DNA of 43,822 nt from JBKQHQ01 sp052148715 (GTDB taxonomy: Bacteria; Pseudomonadota; Alphaproteobacteria; Rhizobiales; Xanthobacteraceae), in assembly GCA_052148715.1 (NCBI GenBank), contig JBKQHQ010000035.1, positions 1-43,822 of the forward strand. The letters are read 5' to 3'. Shown here piece by piece: positions 19,546 to 28,217 of the stretch (positions within the stretch are counted from its first letter, which is position 1; every line of letters starts with the position of its first letter). The position numbers and the translations under genes are program-made. The notes below the pieces were generated by a model, which was not told where the DNA came from, did no database searches, and saw nothing but the letters and a program-made list of their open reading frames with translations.

Positions 19546-19615
19546 TGAGGTTTGTCGGCCAGTCGCCCTCATCGGATCGGGTCATTACGGCACGGAATGC
19601 CGAAGGCTCATCAGT

Positions 19616-19828
19616 TCACGCTCGACCGGAACATGACTGCCAGAACCAGTCCGAAGGATCGATCATTTTCGGGTCACCTTGCCGTCGATCCGAGCCCGAT
19701 CGGCGATCCTTATACCCCCGCCTCTGCCCGACCGATCGCTTCTCGTCGTCGGCTCGGGTGTCCTCTCCGCTGCGTCTGTGCTGGCCGGAACGGTTACCTG
19801 AAATGTGCCGCCGATCAAACTCGCCCAT
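19616..19828 (-). CDS. Small Arg/Asp-rich hypothetical protein
   Basis: 70 residues, start supported by AGAGG 6 bases upstream. The sequence RADDEKRSVGQRRGYKDRRS then GSDRRQGD shows the repeated DRRS/DRRQ pattern of small rhizobial proteins of unknown function. A plus-strand frame overlaps it (19542-19868) but has no such family pattern, so I accept this one. Confidence 0.5.
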   Translation of the reverse strand: MGEFDRRHISGNRSGQHRRSGEDTRADDEKRSVGQRRGYKDRRSGSDRRQGDPKMIDPSDWFWQSCSGRA

Positions 19829-20068
19829 CGTAGCCTCTCCGAGTTTTCAATCGGATCAGTATGCCTGAGATGGGTGAACAGGCCGTAACCTTAGGAGGTG
19901 CGTCGATAGGCTCGCCACCGTCTGCGTCTCGCTATGGCCGCCGTCGGTGTTTTTCGTCTGGACCATGATACCGAATTTGCCCGGGGAGGGCGCAAGCTTC
20001 TCCGAAACGCCTCTTCGGTGCATGTGGGCGGATCAATTCGCGCGGCGATTCAGCAAGTCCTAGCGGTC

Positions 20069-21412
20069 TCAGCCGTTGCTTGCCGCGCGGCGAAGCAGGA
20101 CGAGCAGGAAACCCAATAGCACGGCTGCCGACAGGCCGAGCGACCAGTGAATGCCGATCGCCGCGCCGAGGACGCCCACGGTGACGCCGCTGAAGGCACG
20201 CATGCCGAGCCCAGCCATGTTGAACAGGCCGACAACCCGGCCGCGAATATTGGTGGGGGCATTCAATTGGACCAGGGCCTGCGCCATCGTGTTGAACGAC
20301 AGCTCGAAGAACCCTGCGGCAAACAGCAACGCGATCGCAAGCATGTAAATCCAGACCGATGCGAACGCCACTAAGGACAGGCACCATAGAACTGCGAGGA
20401 CGATCGCCGTCCGAGGAGTCGCTTTGAGTCGTCCCCAAGCTTCCAGAGCGATGCCCGCGAGGAGCGCGCCGGCTGCGTCAGCCGCCAGAAGGACACTGTA
20501 GGACACGCCAGGGTCGCCGTGCCCGAGATCGTTGGCAAAGCCCGGCATCTGGGCGTTATAGGCGTTGCCGACCATAAAAGAGGTCAGCCCGGCGAGCAGG
20601 GTCATCGAGGTCAGGACCGGGCGCGTGCCGATGGCGCGGATGGTCTGCACGATGTCGGCAAGGCCGCGGACGGCGAGGCGTCTCGGCGCTGCGCCTTTGC
20701 CGCTGGTGGGCGCCCAGAACAGCCAGAGCAGCATCGGGAAGTAAAACAGCGTGTTGAGAATGATGCCGTGGGATGGGCCCAGCGCCAGCATGATGACGCC
20801 GCCCATGGCCGGACCGACCAGGACGCCCAGGTAGCGCGCCATCGCGTTCATCCGCACTGCGCTCGGCAGATCGGCCGGACCGACGAGGTCGTAGAGCAGC
20901 AACTGGTTCGGTGTATGCCACAGTACGCCGGCGCAGCCGTGGATGACCAGAAGCAGCATCGCGCTCCACATCTGAAGCGTGTCGGTGATGAAGAAAATGC
21001 CCCATCGCGTCGATGCCACGATGAAGAGCAGCATCCCGCACTGGATGATGCGGCGCGGGTCGAACCGGTCGGCCAACCCGCCGACGGCGACGGAAAACAG
21101 CAGAAATGGAAGCCAGTGCGACAGCACCGCGAAGCCGGCCAGCGCGGGTGAATGGAATTTCTGGAAGACCACCCAATAACTGATCACATGCTCGACGTTG
21201 TCGGCCATCATGGCCAAAACGAAAGCCACGAACTGCGCGCGATAGGGCAGTGACTTCATGGCTGCGAACGAGCTGGATGCAGCCGCCAGGTTCGTCGAAG
21301 GTTCAGGGCTCAATCGATCACCTGGGTAAAACTTGGCCGGACTCGGCGATTGCGATGCTGCCGACGCGGCATCCAGATTTTCGCTCGGGCCGATGCGGGC
21401 CCGTTGTGACAC
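20069..21412 (-). CDS. MFS transporter (EntS-like exporter family)
   Basis: 447 residues with about 12 hydrophobic segments. Conserved blocks include HWLPFLLFSVAVGGLADRFD (the loop 2-3 motif), NQLLLYDLVGPADLPSAVRMNA, then the C-terminal NIRGRVVGLFNMAGLGMRAF. This fits the MFS_3 group with the enterobactin exporter EntS. Substrate unknown. The frame starts with GTG; the ~50-residue N-terminal extension is polar, and an internal ATG at MKSLPYRAQF is an alternative start, although relatives carry some residues before it. No biosynthetic or regulatory neighbour gives a hint. Confidence 0.85.
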   Translation of the reverse strand: MSQRARIGPSENLDAASAASQSPSPAKFYPGDRLSPEPSTNLAAASSSFAAMKSLPYRAQFVAFVLAMMADNVEHVISYWVVFQKFHSPALAGFAVLSHWLPFLLFSVAVGGLADRFDPRRIIQCGMLLFIVASTRWGIFFITDTLQMWSAMLLLVIHGCAGVLWHTPNQLLLYDLVGPADLPSAVRMNAMARYLGVLVGPAMGGVIMLALGPSHGIILNTLFYFPMLLWLFWAPTSGKGAAPRRLAVRGLADIVQTIRAIGTRPVLTSMTLLAGLTSFMVGNAYNAQMPGFANDLGHGDPGVSYSVLLAADAAGALLAGIALEAWGRLKATPRTAIVLAVLWCLSLVAFASVWIYMLAIALLFAAGFFELSFNTMAQALVQLNAPTNIRGRVVGLFNMAGLGMRAFSGVTVGVLGAAIGIHWSLGLSAAVLLGFLLVLLRRAASNG

Positions 21413-21693
21413 TCGGGCATGATTAGGCGCCTAAATAGCCGGTGACAGCGCCGTGCAGATGGATCTCGGGCGCGGGCGGGCGCTCGATTGAGCAGAATCT
21501 CGTGCCGCGTCGCGCCCCGCGTCGCCCCGGATAATCACCCAGTGCGGAGGCGAAAAATCTCATGTTGTCGGCGACCTCCTGGCTAGCGCTGGCAATCGGC
21601 CGTACGCCGATCTCGGCCGGGCATCTTCGCTGGGGACGAATTAAAAGAAACAGATGCATCGTAACGGCCGAATCACGTAGACGAATTCGGGTA

Positions 21694-21711
21694 ACCTTTT
21701 ACCTAAAAGGT
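21694..21711 (+). promoter_or_regulatory. Hairpin covering a ribosome binding site
   Basis: ACCTTTT and AAAAGGT form a perfect 7-base inverted repeat with a 4-base loop. The right arm contains the purine-rich AAAAGGTGG that would serve as ribosome site for the GTG at 21718. The hairpin could limit translation, or the repeat could be an operator. Confidence 0.35.
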
Positions 21712-21717
21712 GGTGCG

Positions 21718-22092
21718 GTGGCGGGCTATTCGCGTATTGCTGACGTCCGAAGGCTCCTCAATCCCAGGGGATTCTTGATAACGGTCGGGGGCGCATTGGT
21801 TTTTTTCGGCGCGGTCGGCCTCTTGGCGCCGGTTGAGGCGCGGAGGACGGAAGGGCACATCGGCGCAGTCCTCGGCGTGGCGATGGTCTTGGCTGGTCTG
21901 TTTCTCCCCGCTCGCCTCGACCGACTGATCGTAGCCCTCTTCGGTGTGGTCGCACTGTATGTAGAATTCCTCTACGTCAGCGCGGGGTTGTTCGGTGCGG
22001 AGGTCGCCACCACTAGCGATCACCTCACGCAGATAGCAATTGCAGGTCCAGCGCTTTTGATAGCGATTTCAGGCGGGTTCGCCGAGCGCTAA
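21718..22092 (+). CDS. Small membrane protein of unknown function
   Basis: 124 residues, GTG start with AAGGTGG 5 bases upstream. Four hydrophobic segments: GFLITVGGALVFFGAVGLLA, IGAVLGVAMVLAGLFLPARL, LIVALFGVVALYVEFLYVSA, then the C-terminal IAIAGPALLIAIS. I know no family for it. It converges on hutU with a 51-base gap and shows no link to the hut genes. Confidence 0.65.
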   Translation: MAGYSRIADVRRLLNPRGFLITVGGALVFFGAVGLLAPVEARRTEGHIGAVLGVAMVLAGLFLPARLDRLIVALFGVVALYVEFLYVSAGLFGAEVATTSDHLTQIAIAGPALLIAISGGFAER

Positions 22093-22143
22093 CATTCTGG
22101 TGGGCGTGTTGTCGCGTTGGCGGCCTAACGAACGACTGATTGT

Positions 22144-23811
22144 TCACGCCAGCGCTGGCAGCTGCAAGCCGTGGTCTCGCGCGCAGGCGATCGCTTCGTC
22201 GTAGCCGGCATCGGCGTGGCGCATGACGCCGGAGGCGGGGTCGTTCCACAGCACGCGCTCGATGCGCCGCGCCGCTTCCGGCGTGCCGTCGCATACGACC
22301 ACCATGCCGGCATGCTGAGAGTAGCCGATGCCGACCCCGCCGCCGTGGTGGATCGACACCCAGGTCGCTCCGCTCGCGCAGTTGAGCAAAGCGTTGAGCA
22401 AGGGCCAGTCGGAGACGGCGTCGGAACCGTCCCTCATAGCTTCGGTCTCGCGGTTGGGGCTTGCGACCGGGCCGGAATCGAGATGGTCGCGGCCGATCAC
22501 GATCGGCGCCGTCAGCTCGCCCTTCGCCACCATCTCGTTGAAGGCGAGCCCAAGCCGGTGCCGGTCCCCAAGCCCGACCCAGCAGATGCGCGCCGGCAGG
22601 CCTTGGAACTTGATGCGCGATCGCGCCATGTCGAGCCAGTGGTGCAGATGCCGGGCGTGCGGCATCAGCTGCTTGACCTTGGCGTCGGTGCGAAAAATAT
22701 CCTCGGGGTCGCCGGACAGCGCGGCCCAGCGGAACGGACCGACGCCGCGGCAGAAGAGCGGCCGGATATAGGCCGGCACGAAGCCGGGGAAATCGAACGC
22801 GTCGGCGACGCCCATCTCCTTGGCCATCTGCCGAATGTTGTTGCCGTAATCGACGGTCACCACGCCGCGTCGCCAAAACTCCAGCATCGCGCGCACATGA
22901 ACCGCCATCGATTCCTTCGCCGCGCGTTCGACCGCCTTGGGATCGCGCTCGCGCCGCGCCTCCCACTCGTCGAGCGTCCAGTGCGCCGGCAGATAGCCGT
23001 TGATGGGATCGTGCGCCGAGGTCTGATCGGTGACCACATCCGGCTTCACGCCGTGGGCCACGAGCTCCGGCAGAACCTCGGCGGCGTTCCCGACCACCCC
23101 GACCGAGAGCGGCTTTCGCTCGCGGCAGGAACGCTCCACCATTGCCAGCGCCGCATCGAGACTGTCGGCCCGGGCATCGAGGTAGCCGGTCTTCAGCCGC
23201 ATCTCGATGCGGGACGGCTGGCACTCGACGGCGAGCAGCGATGCGCCCGCCATCGTCGCGGCCAGCGGCTGCGCCCCACCCATGCCGCCGAGCCCCGCCG
23301 TCAGAATCCATTTGCCCGCGAGACTTCCGCCGTAGTGGCGCCGTCCGATCTCGGCAAACACCTCATAGGTGCCCTGCACGATGCCTTGCGAGCCGATATA
23401 GATCCAGGAACCTGCCGTCATCTGGCCGAACATCATCAGCCCTTTGCGGTCAAGCTCGCGGAAGTGATCGAGCGTCGCCCAATGCGGCACGAGGTTGGAG
23501 TTCGCGATCAATACCCGCGGCGCGTCCGCGTGCGTCCGAAACACGCCGACGGGCTTGCCCGATTGCACCAAAAGCGTCTCGTCCGCCTCGAGCTTGCACA
23601 GCGCCGCTACGATGCGGTCGTAACTCTCCCAATCGCGCGCGGCACGGCCGATCCCACCATAGACCACGAGCTCGTGCGGCTTCTCGGCCACTTCGGCGTC
23701 GAGGTTGTTCATCAGCATCCGCAGCGGAGCCTCGGTGAGCCAGGATTTGGCATTGAGTTGCGGTCCGCGCGGCGCGCGAACGATCCGCGCATTGTCGAGA
23801 CGGGTGGGCAT
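22144..23811 (-). CDS. hutU: Urocanate hydratase (urocanase), copy 1
   Basis: 555 residues, full family length. It opens RIVRAPRGPQLNAKSWLTEA, has the NAD-binding GLGGMGGAQPLAATMAGAS, the essential-Cys region YIRPLFCRGVGPFRWAALSG, and the C-terminal HHGGGVGIGYSQHAGM. It hydrates urocanate to imidazolone propionate in the cytoplasm using tightly bound NAD. It follows hutI, separated only by the 131-base hutH-like remnant, and should be transcribed from the HutC-controlled promoter before hutI. A second urocanase lies at 33337-35019, clearly related but diverged throughout. Confidence 0.96.
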   Translation of the reverse strand: MPTRLDNARIVRAPRGPQLNAKSWLTEAPLRMLMNNLDAEVAEKPHELVVYGGIGRAARDWESYDRIVAALCKLEADETLLVQSGKPVGVFRTHADAPRVLIANSNLVPHWATLDHFRELDRKGLMMFGQMTAGSWIYIGSQGIVQGTYEVFAEIGRRHYGGSLAGKWILTAGLGGMGGAQPLAATMAGASLLAVECQPSRIEMRLKTGYLDARADSLDAALAMVERSCRERKPLSVGVVGNAAEVLPELVAHGVKPDVVTDQTSAHDPINGYLPAHWTLDEWEARRERDPKAVERAAKESMAVHVRAMLEFWRRGVVTVDYGNNIRQMAKEMGVADAFDFPGFVPAYIRPLFCRGVGPFRWAALSGDPEDIFRTDAKVKQLMPHARHLHHWLDMARSRIKFQGLPARICWVGLGDRHRLGLAFNEMVAKGELTAPIVIGRDHLDSGPVASPNRETEAMRDGSDAVSDWPLLNALLNCASGATWVSIHHGGGVGIGYSQHAGMVVVCDGTPEAARRIERVLWNDPASGVMRHADAGYDEAIACARDHGLQLPALA

Positions 23812-23942
23812 CCGCTACTCTCAGCGTGGACAAAGGCGCGGCGGGCGTTGAGCACGGCGCGCAGTGTCGGTTCGATCGGTAAGGCAAAACCGGCGTCCCA
23901 CGCGGCCTCGCTCCGTCTCGCGGTCGGCCAGGATGGGGTCAT
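23812..23942 (-). pseudogene. hutH: Probable hutH remnant (first ~43 codons)
   Basis: An ATG overlaps the hutI stop as ATGA, the classic coupled start. The frame reads GFALPIEPTLRAVLNARRAF after a short leader and runs directly into the hutU start, where it loses frame. The order G, hydrophobic, P/L, then I-E/D-P, and a helix ending near residue 43 aligns without gaps to the N-terminus of histidine ammonia-lyases (G-x-P-V-x-I-D-P...A-x-I). The rest of the enzyme, including the MIO-forming ASGDL motif, is absent. I infer a deletion of the hutH body. The match is short and could be fortuitous. Confidence 0.45.
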
Positions 23943-25195
23943 GCGGGCGCTCCGGCATGTCCCGACGCGCGGTGCGTCAGCGTAACGTCGCGGCCGCCTC
24001 TTATCCGCGCGTGCAAGGGATTGAAGCCGGCGCGATAGACCAGCTCGGCGGGACGCTCGATGTCCCAAATTGCGAGATCACATCGATGGCCGACCGCCAG
24101 CGTTCCGACGTGTTGCTGCTGACCAAGCGCGCGCGCCGCCTCGCGCGTGACGCCGGCGATCGCTTCCTCGACCGTCAGCCGGAACAGCGTCGCCGCCATG
24201 TTCAGGATCAGCAGCAGCGACGTGATCGGCGAGGTTCCGGGGTTGCAGTCCGTTGCGATGGCGATCGGGACGCCATGGCGCCGCAAGGCGTCGATCGGCG
24301 GACGCTGCTGCTCGCGCAGGAAGTACCAGGCGCCCGGCAGCAGCACCGCGATGGTACCGGAGCGCGCCATGGCGGCCGCGCCCTCCTCGTCGGTGTGTTC
24401 AAGATGATCGGCCGAGAGCGCCGCATGATCGGCAGCGAGCTTCGCTCCGTGCAAGTTCGAGAGCTGATCGGCGTGCAGCTTGACGGGCAAGCCTGCTTTC
24501 CGTGCAGCCGCGAAAACACGAGCGGCCTGTTCCGGTGAGAATGCGATTCCCTCGCAGAAGGCATCCACCGCGTCCGCAAGCTTCTCGCCGGCGATCGCCG
24601 GGATCATCTCGGTGCATACCGCGTCGATATAGCGGTCCTTGTTTCCATCTGATTCCGGCGGCAGCGCATGGGCACCGAGGAAGGAGGTCACGACGCTCAC
24701 GTCGCGCAAGCTTTCCATTCTGCGGGCGGCGCGCAGCATCCGTCTTTCGGTGCTCAGCTCGAGCCCGTAGCCGGATTTGATCTCTACCATCGTCACCCCT
24801 TCGCTCAGTAGATGATCGAGCCGGGTCAAGGCCTGAGCCACGAGGTCGTCTTCGCTGGCCGAGCGCGTGGCCTTGACCGTTGAGGCGATACCGCCACCCG
24901 CGCGCGCGATCTCTTCATAGGTCGCGCCCTTGAGCCTGAGCTCGAATTCATGCGAGCGATTTCCCGCGTGGACGAGATGGGTGTGGCAATCGATCAGGCC
25001 CGGGGTGATCCAACGACCGTCGAGCCCGATCCTTTCAGCTGCTGCGTAGCCCGTCGGTAGCTCCGCACGCGGCCCGACATAGGCAATGCGGCCATCGCGG
25101 CTCGCAATGGCCCCGTCCTCGATGACGCCAAGTCCCGGCGTCCCGGGAGCCACCGTGGCGAGACGTGCGTCGAGCCAGATGCGATCGAAATGCAT
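23939..25195 (-). CDS. hutI: Imidazolonepropionase
   Basis: 418 residues, typical length. Amidohydrolase metal ligands are visible: LIDCHTHLVHAG, VKLHADQ with a following His, and ATDCNPGTSP. The substrate-binding AGGGIASTVKATR segment is conserved. It opens imidazolone propionate to formiminoglutamate in the cytoplasm. The gene is first in the leftward hut operon; the promoter region with a HutC-like site lies directly upstream and is shared with the divergent hutF. Confidence 0.95.
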   Translation of the reverse strand: MHFDRIWLDARLATVAPGTPGLGVIEDGAIASRDGRIAYVGPRAELPTGYAAAERIGLDGRWITPGLIDCHTHLVHAGNRSHEFELRLKGATYEEIARAGGGIASTVKATRSASEDDLVAQALTRLDHLLSEGVTMVEIKSGYGLELSTERRMLRAARRMESLRDVSVVTSFLGAHALPPESDGNKDRYIDAVCTEMIPAIAGEKLADAVDAFCEGIAFSPEQAARVFAAARKAGLPVKLHADQLSNLHGAKLAADHAALSADHLEHTDEEGAAAMARSGTIAVLLPGAWYFLREQQRPPIDALRRHGVPIAIATDCNPGTSPITSLLLILNMAATLFRLTVEEAIAGVTREAARALGQQQHVGTLAVGHRCDLAIWDIERPAELVYRAGFNPLHARIRGGRDVTLTHRASGHAGAPA

Positions 25196-25220
25196 CGAAG
25201 TGCGTCCGGAGGGTCCTTAT

Positions 25221-25234
25221 TTGTCTATACATAA
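25221..25234. promoter_or_regulatory. HutC-like operator between hutI and hutF
   Basis: TTGTCTATACATAA lies in the 83-base divergent gap. HutC proteins recognise a TTGTATATACAA-type palindrome; this site has the TGT and ACA half-sites in the right spacing with few changes. A hutC gene is only 1.4 kb away, which supports the assignment. Binding is inferred. Confidence 0.6.
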
Positions 25235-25278
25235 TCGAGCCATCGCTCTATTGTCGAGGGCAATCGCGGACGCAGCCG

Positions 25279-26637
25279 ATGGCCAGAACTCTGGTGTTCG
25301 ATCATGCCCTTCTGCCGAGCGGCTGGGCACGGAACGTCCACGTGACCATTGCGGACGGAATGGTCACGGGCATCGGCTTGGAGAAAATCCCGGGCGCAGA
25401 ACGGATAGCCGGGATCGCGCTTCCCGGCCTTGCCAACGTGCACTCCCATGCATTCCAGCGCGCCATGGCCGGCCTTGCCGAACGCCGCGGTCCGACCGAC
25501 GATACGTTTTGGACCTGGCGCGAGGTCATGTACCGTTTTCTTGGCGTCCTCACCCCGGATGACGTCGAGGCGATCGCCGCCTTCGCCTACATGGAGATGC
25601 TCCAGGCGGGCTTCACCGCGGTCGGAGAATTCCATTACCTGCATCACGACGTTGACGGGCGGCCGTTCGCGGATCTCGGCGAAATGGCAGGGAGCATAGC
25701 CGCCGCCGCTGCCGTGACCGGAATCGGCCTCACGCTCCTGCCGTCGTTCTATGCCTATGGTGGGTTCGGCGCGGCGGAGCCGGCGAACGGCCAACGGCGA
25801 TTTCTGAACGATCCGGAGAATTTCGCGCGCCTCGTCGAGCGGACCCGCGCCATCATCGGGAAGCTGTCGCATGGGCAGGTCGGAATCGCCCCCCATTCCT
25901 TGCGCGCGGTCACGCCCTCCACGTTGCGCGCCATGATGGCCGCGCAGCCGGGGGGGCCCATCCATATCCATGCTGCCGAGCAGAGGCGAGAAGTCGACGA
26001 ATGCATGGCGACGCTCGGCGCGCGGCCGGTGCAATGGCTGCTGGAGAACTTTGCGCTCGACCAGCGCTGGTGCCTGATTCACTGCACGCACATGACCGCG
26101 GAGGAGACACGTAGGCTCGCCGCCTCGGGAGCCGCGGCGGGGCTGTGTCCGACGACGGAAGCCAATCTCGGCGACGGCATCTTCAACGCCCAAGCCTTCC
26201 TTGCGGAGGGAGGGACATGGGGCGTCGGCACCGATTCCAACATCCAGATCGATGCGGCGGCGGAACTGCGGCAGCTCGAATACAGCCAGCGTCTGCAGCA
26301 TCGGTCGCGAAACGTGCTGGCCCGATATGAAGGTGAATCGACCGGCCATCGTCTTTACACCGCGGCGCTCGCCGGCGGCGCTCAGGCGCTGCGGCAGCCG
26401 ATCGGGGCCATCGAACCCGGCCGCCGCGCGGATATCGTCACGCTCGACGCCGACCATCCGGATCTCACCGGCGATTCCGGCCATTGCCTCGATGCCTATG
26501 TCTTCGTCGCAGGACCGCGTCTGATCCAGACCGTGATTGCCGGCGGTGAAATCGTCGTCGAGGGTGGCCGCCATCGTCACCACGAGACGATCACGGCCGC
26601 TTACCGCCGCAGCTTGGCGCGACTGCTCGAGAATTGA
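25279..26637 (+). CDS. hutF: Formimidoylglutamate deiminase
   Basis: 452 residues. Amidohydrolase pattern: NVHSHAFQRAMAGL at the start, a long central region, HIHAAEQRREVDEC, LIHCTHM and GVGTDSNIQIDA. This fits HutF, which converts N-formimino-L-glutamate to N-formyl-L-glutamate plus ammonia, the third step of the five-step histidine pathway. The next enzyme, HutG, is not in the window. The ATG was chosen because the frame upstream crosses the operator and hutI promoter. Divergent from hutI and upstream of hutC. Confidence 0.94.
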   Translation: MARTLVFDHALLPSGWARNVHVTIADGMVTGIGLEKIPGAERIAGIALPGLANVHSHAFQRAMAGLAERRGPTDDTFWTWREVMYRFLGVLTPDDVEAIAAFAYMEMLQAGFTAVGEFHYLHHDVDGRPFADLGEMAGSIAAAAAVTGIGLTLLPSFYAYGGFGAAEPANGQRRFLNDPENFARLVERTRAIIGKLSHGQVGIAPHSLRAVTPSTLRAMMAAQPGGPIHIHAAEQRREVDECMATLGARPVQWLLENFALDQRWCLIHCTHMTAEETRRLAASGAAAGLCPTTEANLGDGIFNAQAFLAEGGTWGVGTDSNIQIDAAAELRQLEYSQRLQHRSRNVLARYEGESTGHRLYTAALAGGAQALRQPIGAIEPGRRADIVTLDADHPDLTGDSGHCLDAYVFVAGPRLIQTVIAGGEIVVEGGRHRHHETITAAYRRSLARLLEN

Positions 26638-26645
26638 CCCCAGGG

Positions 26646-27416
26646 ATGATGTTGGGCGAACGGAAAACCTCACCTGCGACGCCGCGTTACGCCCAGATTC
26701 ATCAGTATCTGGAGCATGCGATCGTCTCCGGGGCATGGCCGCCCGGTCATCGCGTGCCGTCCGAGCGCGAATTGGTCGTTCAATATGCTTGCTCGCGAAT
26801 GACCGTGCACCGGGCTCTCAGAGCTCTGGCGGCGGTCGGATTGATTACACGGCGGCGGCGCTCTGGAACCTTCGTCGCGCAGCCGACGTCGCAAAAATCC
26901 ATTCTGGACATCCCCGACATCGAGGCGGAGGTGCGTCGCGCCGGCCGCTCCTATCGGTTCAAGCTGCTGTCGAGATCCGTGCGCAAGGCGACGCGCGAGG
27001 ACCTGCGGCGTCTTCGCATCCGGCGCGGCGCGACGGTGCTGGCGCTCAAGGGCGTCCACTTTGCGGAAGACCTTCCGCTGGTCCTCGAGGATCGGGTCAT
27101 CAACCTCGTCGCAGTTCCCGCCGCCCGCTGCGTCGATTTCAAGGATAGTCCGCCAGGCGGTTGGCTCCTGGCGCGAATTCCCTGGAGCGGCGCCGAGCAT
27201 CACATCCGTGCGGTGAATGCGTCCGCGGCCGATGCGAGGGCTCTGGCAATTCGACCGCGCGAGGCCTGCCTCGTCATCGAGCGCAACACCTGGCATGCGG
27301 CGAAGTCGATCACCCACGTGATATTGACCTATCCGGGCGAACGGCAAGAGCTAGTCGCCCGCTTCAGCCCGACGAGCGGTCCGCGCCCGAGGCGCGCCGC
27401 GATGCCGCGCGCATAG
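26646..27416 (+). CDS. hutC: Histidine-utilisation repressor, GntR/HutC family
   Basis: About 256 residues. The winged helix-turn-helix is at ~15-80: PSERELVVQYACSRMTVHRA, then TRRRRSGTFVA. The C-terminal UTRA domain follows (ALKGVHFAEDLPLVLEDRVI, then the YPGERQELVARF end). HutC represses hut genes until urocanate binds the UTRA domain. The start lies 8 bases after hutF, so both form one operon; MMLGER start is chosen over an in-frame TTG that overlaps hutF. It converges with the ABC ATPase gene, 6 bases apart. Confidence 0.92.
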   Translation: MMLGERKTSPATPRYAQIHQYLEHAIVSGAWPPGHRVPSERELVVQYACSRMTVHRALRALAAVGLITRRRRSGTFVAQPTSQKSILDIPDIEAEVRRAGRSYRFKLLSRSVRKATREDLRRLRIRRGATVLALKGVHFAEDLPLVLEDRVINLVAVPAARCVDFKDSPPGGWLLARIPWSGAEHHIRAVNASAADARALAIRPREACLVIERNTWHAAKSITHVILTYPGERQELVARFSPTSGPRPRRAAMPRA

Positions 27417-27422
27417 CGGAAG

Positions 27423-28217
27423 TCAGCTAAGCAGCAGAGCGTCGTCCGCGAGGTCTTCGCCCTGATCACGGCGAAACAGGCGAAGGAGATCGGCCACGGT
27501 GATCGTGGCACGCTGCTCCCCTGCGACGTCGAAGACGATCTTGCCGCGATGGAACATGATCGTCCTGTCGCCGAACTGCAGAGCCTGCACCATCGAATGC
27601 GTGACCATCACGGCCGTCAATGCAAGATCGGCAATGATTTGTTGCGTAATCTCCATAACGAACTCGCCCGTCTTGGGATCGAGCGCGGCCGTGTGCTCGT
27701 CGAGAAGCAGCACGCGGGTCTTGCCGGCCGTCGCCATCAACAGGCTGACCGCCTGTCGCTGTCCGCCCGAGAGCAGGCCGACCTTGTCGTTGAGGCGGTT
27801 CTCCAGTCCGAGCCCAAGCCCCTTCAGCCGCTCGGCCACCTGCTCGCGAAGTACCCGATCGATCGCGAAGCGAAAGCCGCGCGGCTCCGTGCGTCCGTGC
27901 GCGAGTGCAAAATTTTCCAGTATGGTCATGTCCTCGCAGGTTCCGAGTTTCAGATCCTGAAACACACGGGACACGAGTCGTGCCCGGGAAGAAATTGACC
28001 AGGCGGTGATGTCGGTGCCGTCGACCACAACGCGGCCGCCGTCCGGCCGCACGCCCCCGGCGATCACGTTGAGCGCCGTCGATTTGCCGGCTCCGTTCGA
28101 GCCGATGACGGTGAGAAACTGTCCGGATGGAACCGTCAAATCGACGCCGCGCAAAGCCTGAGTTTCGAGCGGCGTGCCCTTGCCGAATGTCACCTCGATC
28201 TGTTCCAGCGCGATCAT
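27423..28217 (-). CDS. ABC transporter ATP-binding protein
   Basis: 264 residues with Walker A GSNGAGKST, the signature LLSGGQRQAVSLLMA, Walker B VLLLDEHTAALDP and the switch His in MVTHSMVQAL. Its ATG overlaps the permease stop as ATGA. The gene is the last of a three-gene transporter on the minus strand. The closest kind is the TrpX-Y-Z type importer set (PF04392 binding protein with a BPD_transp_2 permease). The ATPase would energise uptake at the inner face of the membrane. Substrate: see the binding protein. Confidence 0.92.
   Translation of the reverse strand: MIALEQIEVTFGKGTPLETQALRGVDLTVPSGQFLTVIGSNGAGKSTALNVIAGGVRPDGGRVVVDGTDITAWSISSRARLVSRVFQDLKLGTCEDMTILENFALAHGRTEPRGFRFAIDRVLREQVAERLKGLGLGLENRLNDKVGLLSGGQRQAVSLLMATAGKTRVLLLDEHTAALDPKTGEFVMEITQQIIADLALTAVMVTHSMVQALQFGDRTIMFHRGKIVFDVAGEQRATITVADLLRLFRRDQGEDLADDALLLS

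Noticed and set aside
19542..19868. Plus-strand frame overlapping the 19616-19828 gene
   Set aside because: Ser/Arg-rich composition is what the DRRS-type minus gene would produce as a shadow.
22171..23985. A 604-codon open frame antisense to hutU
   Set aside because: It is a shadow caused by the high G/C third positions of hutU; it has no domain and no ribosome site, while hutU is unmistakable.
25225..26736. A 503-codon open frame antisense to hutF
   Set aside because: Same cause; hutF motifs on the plus strand are complete.
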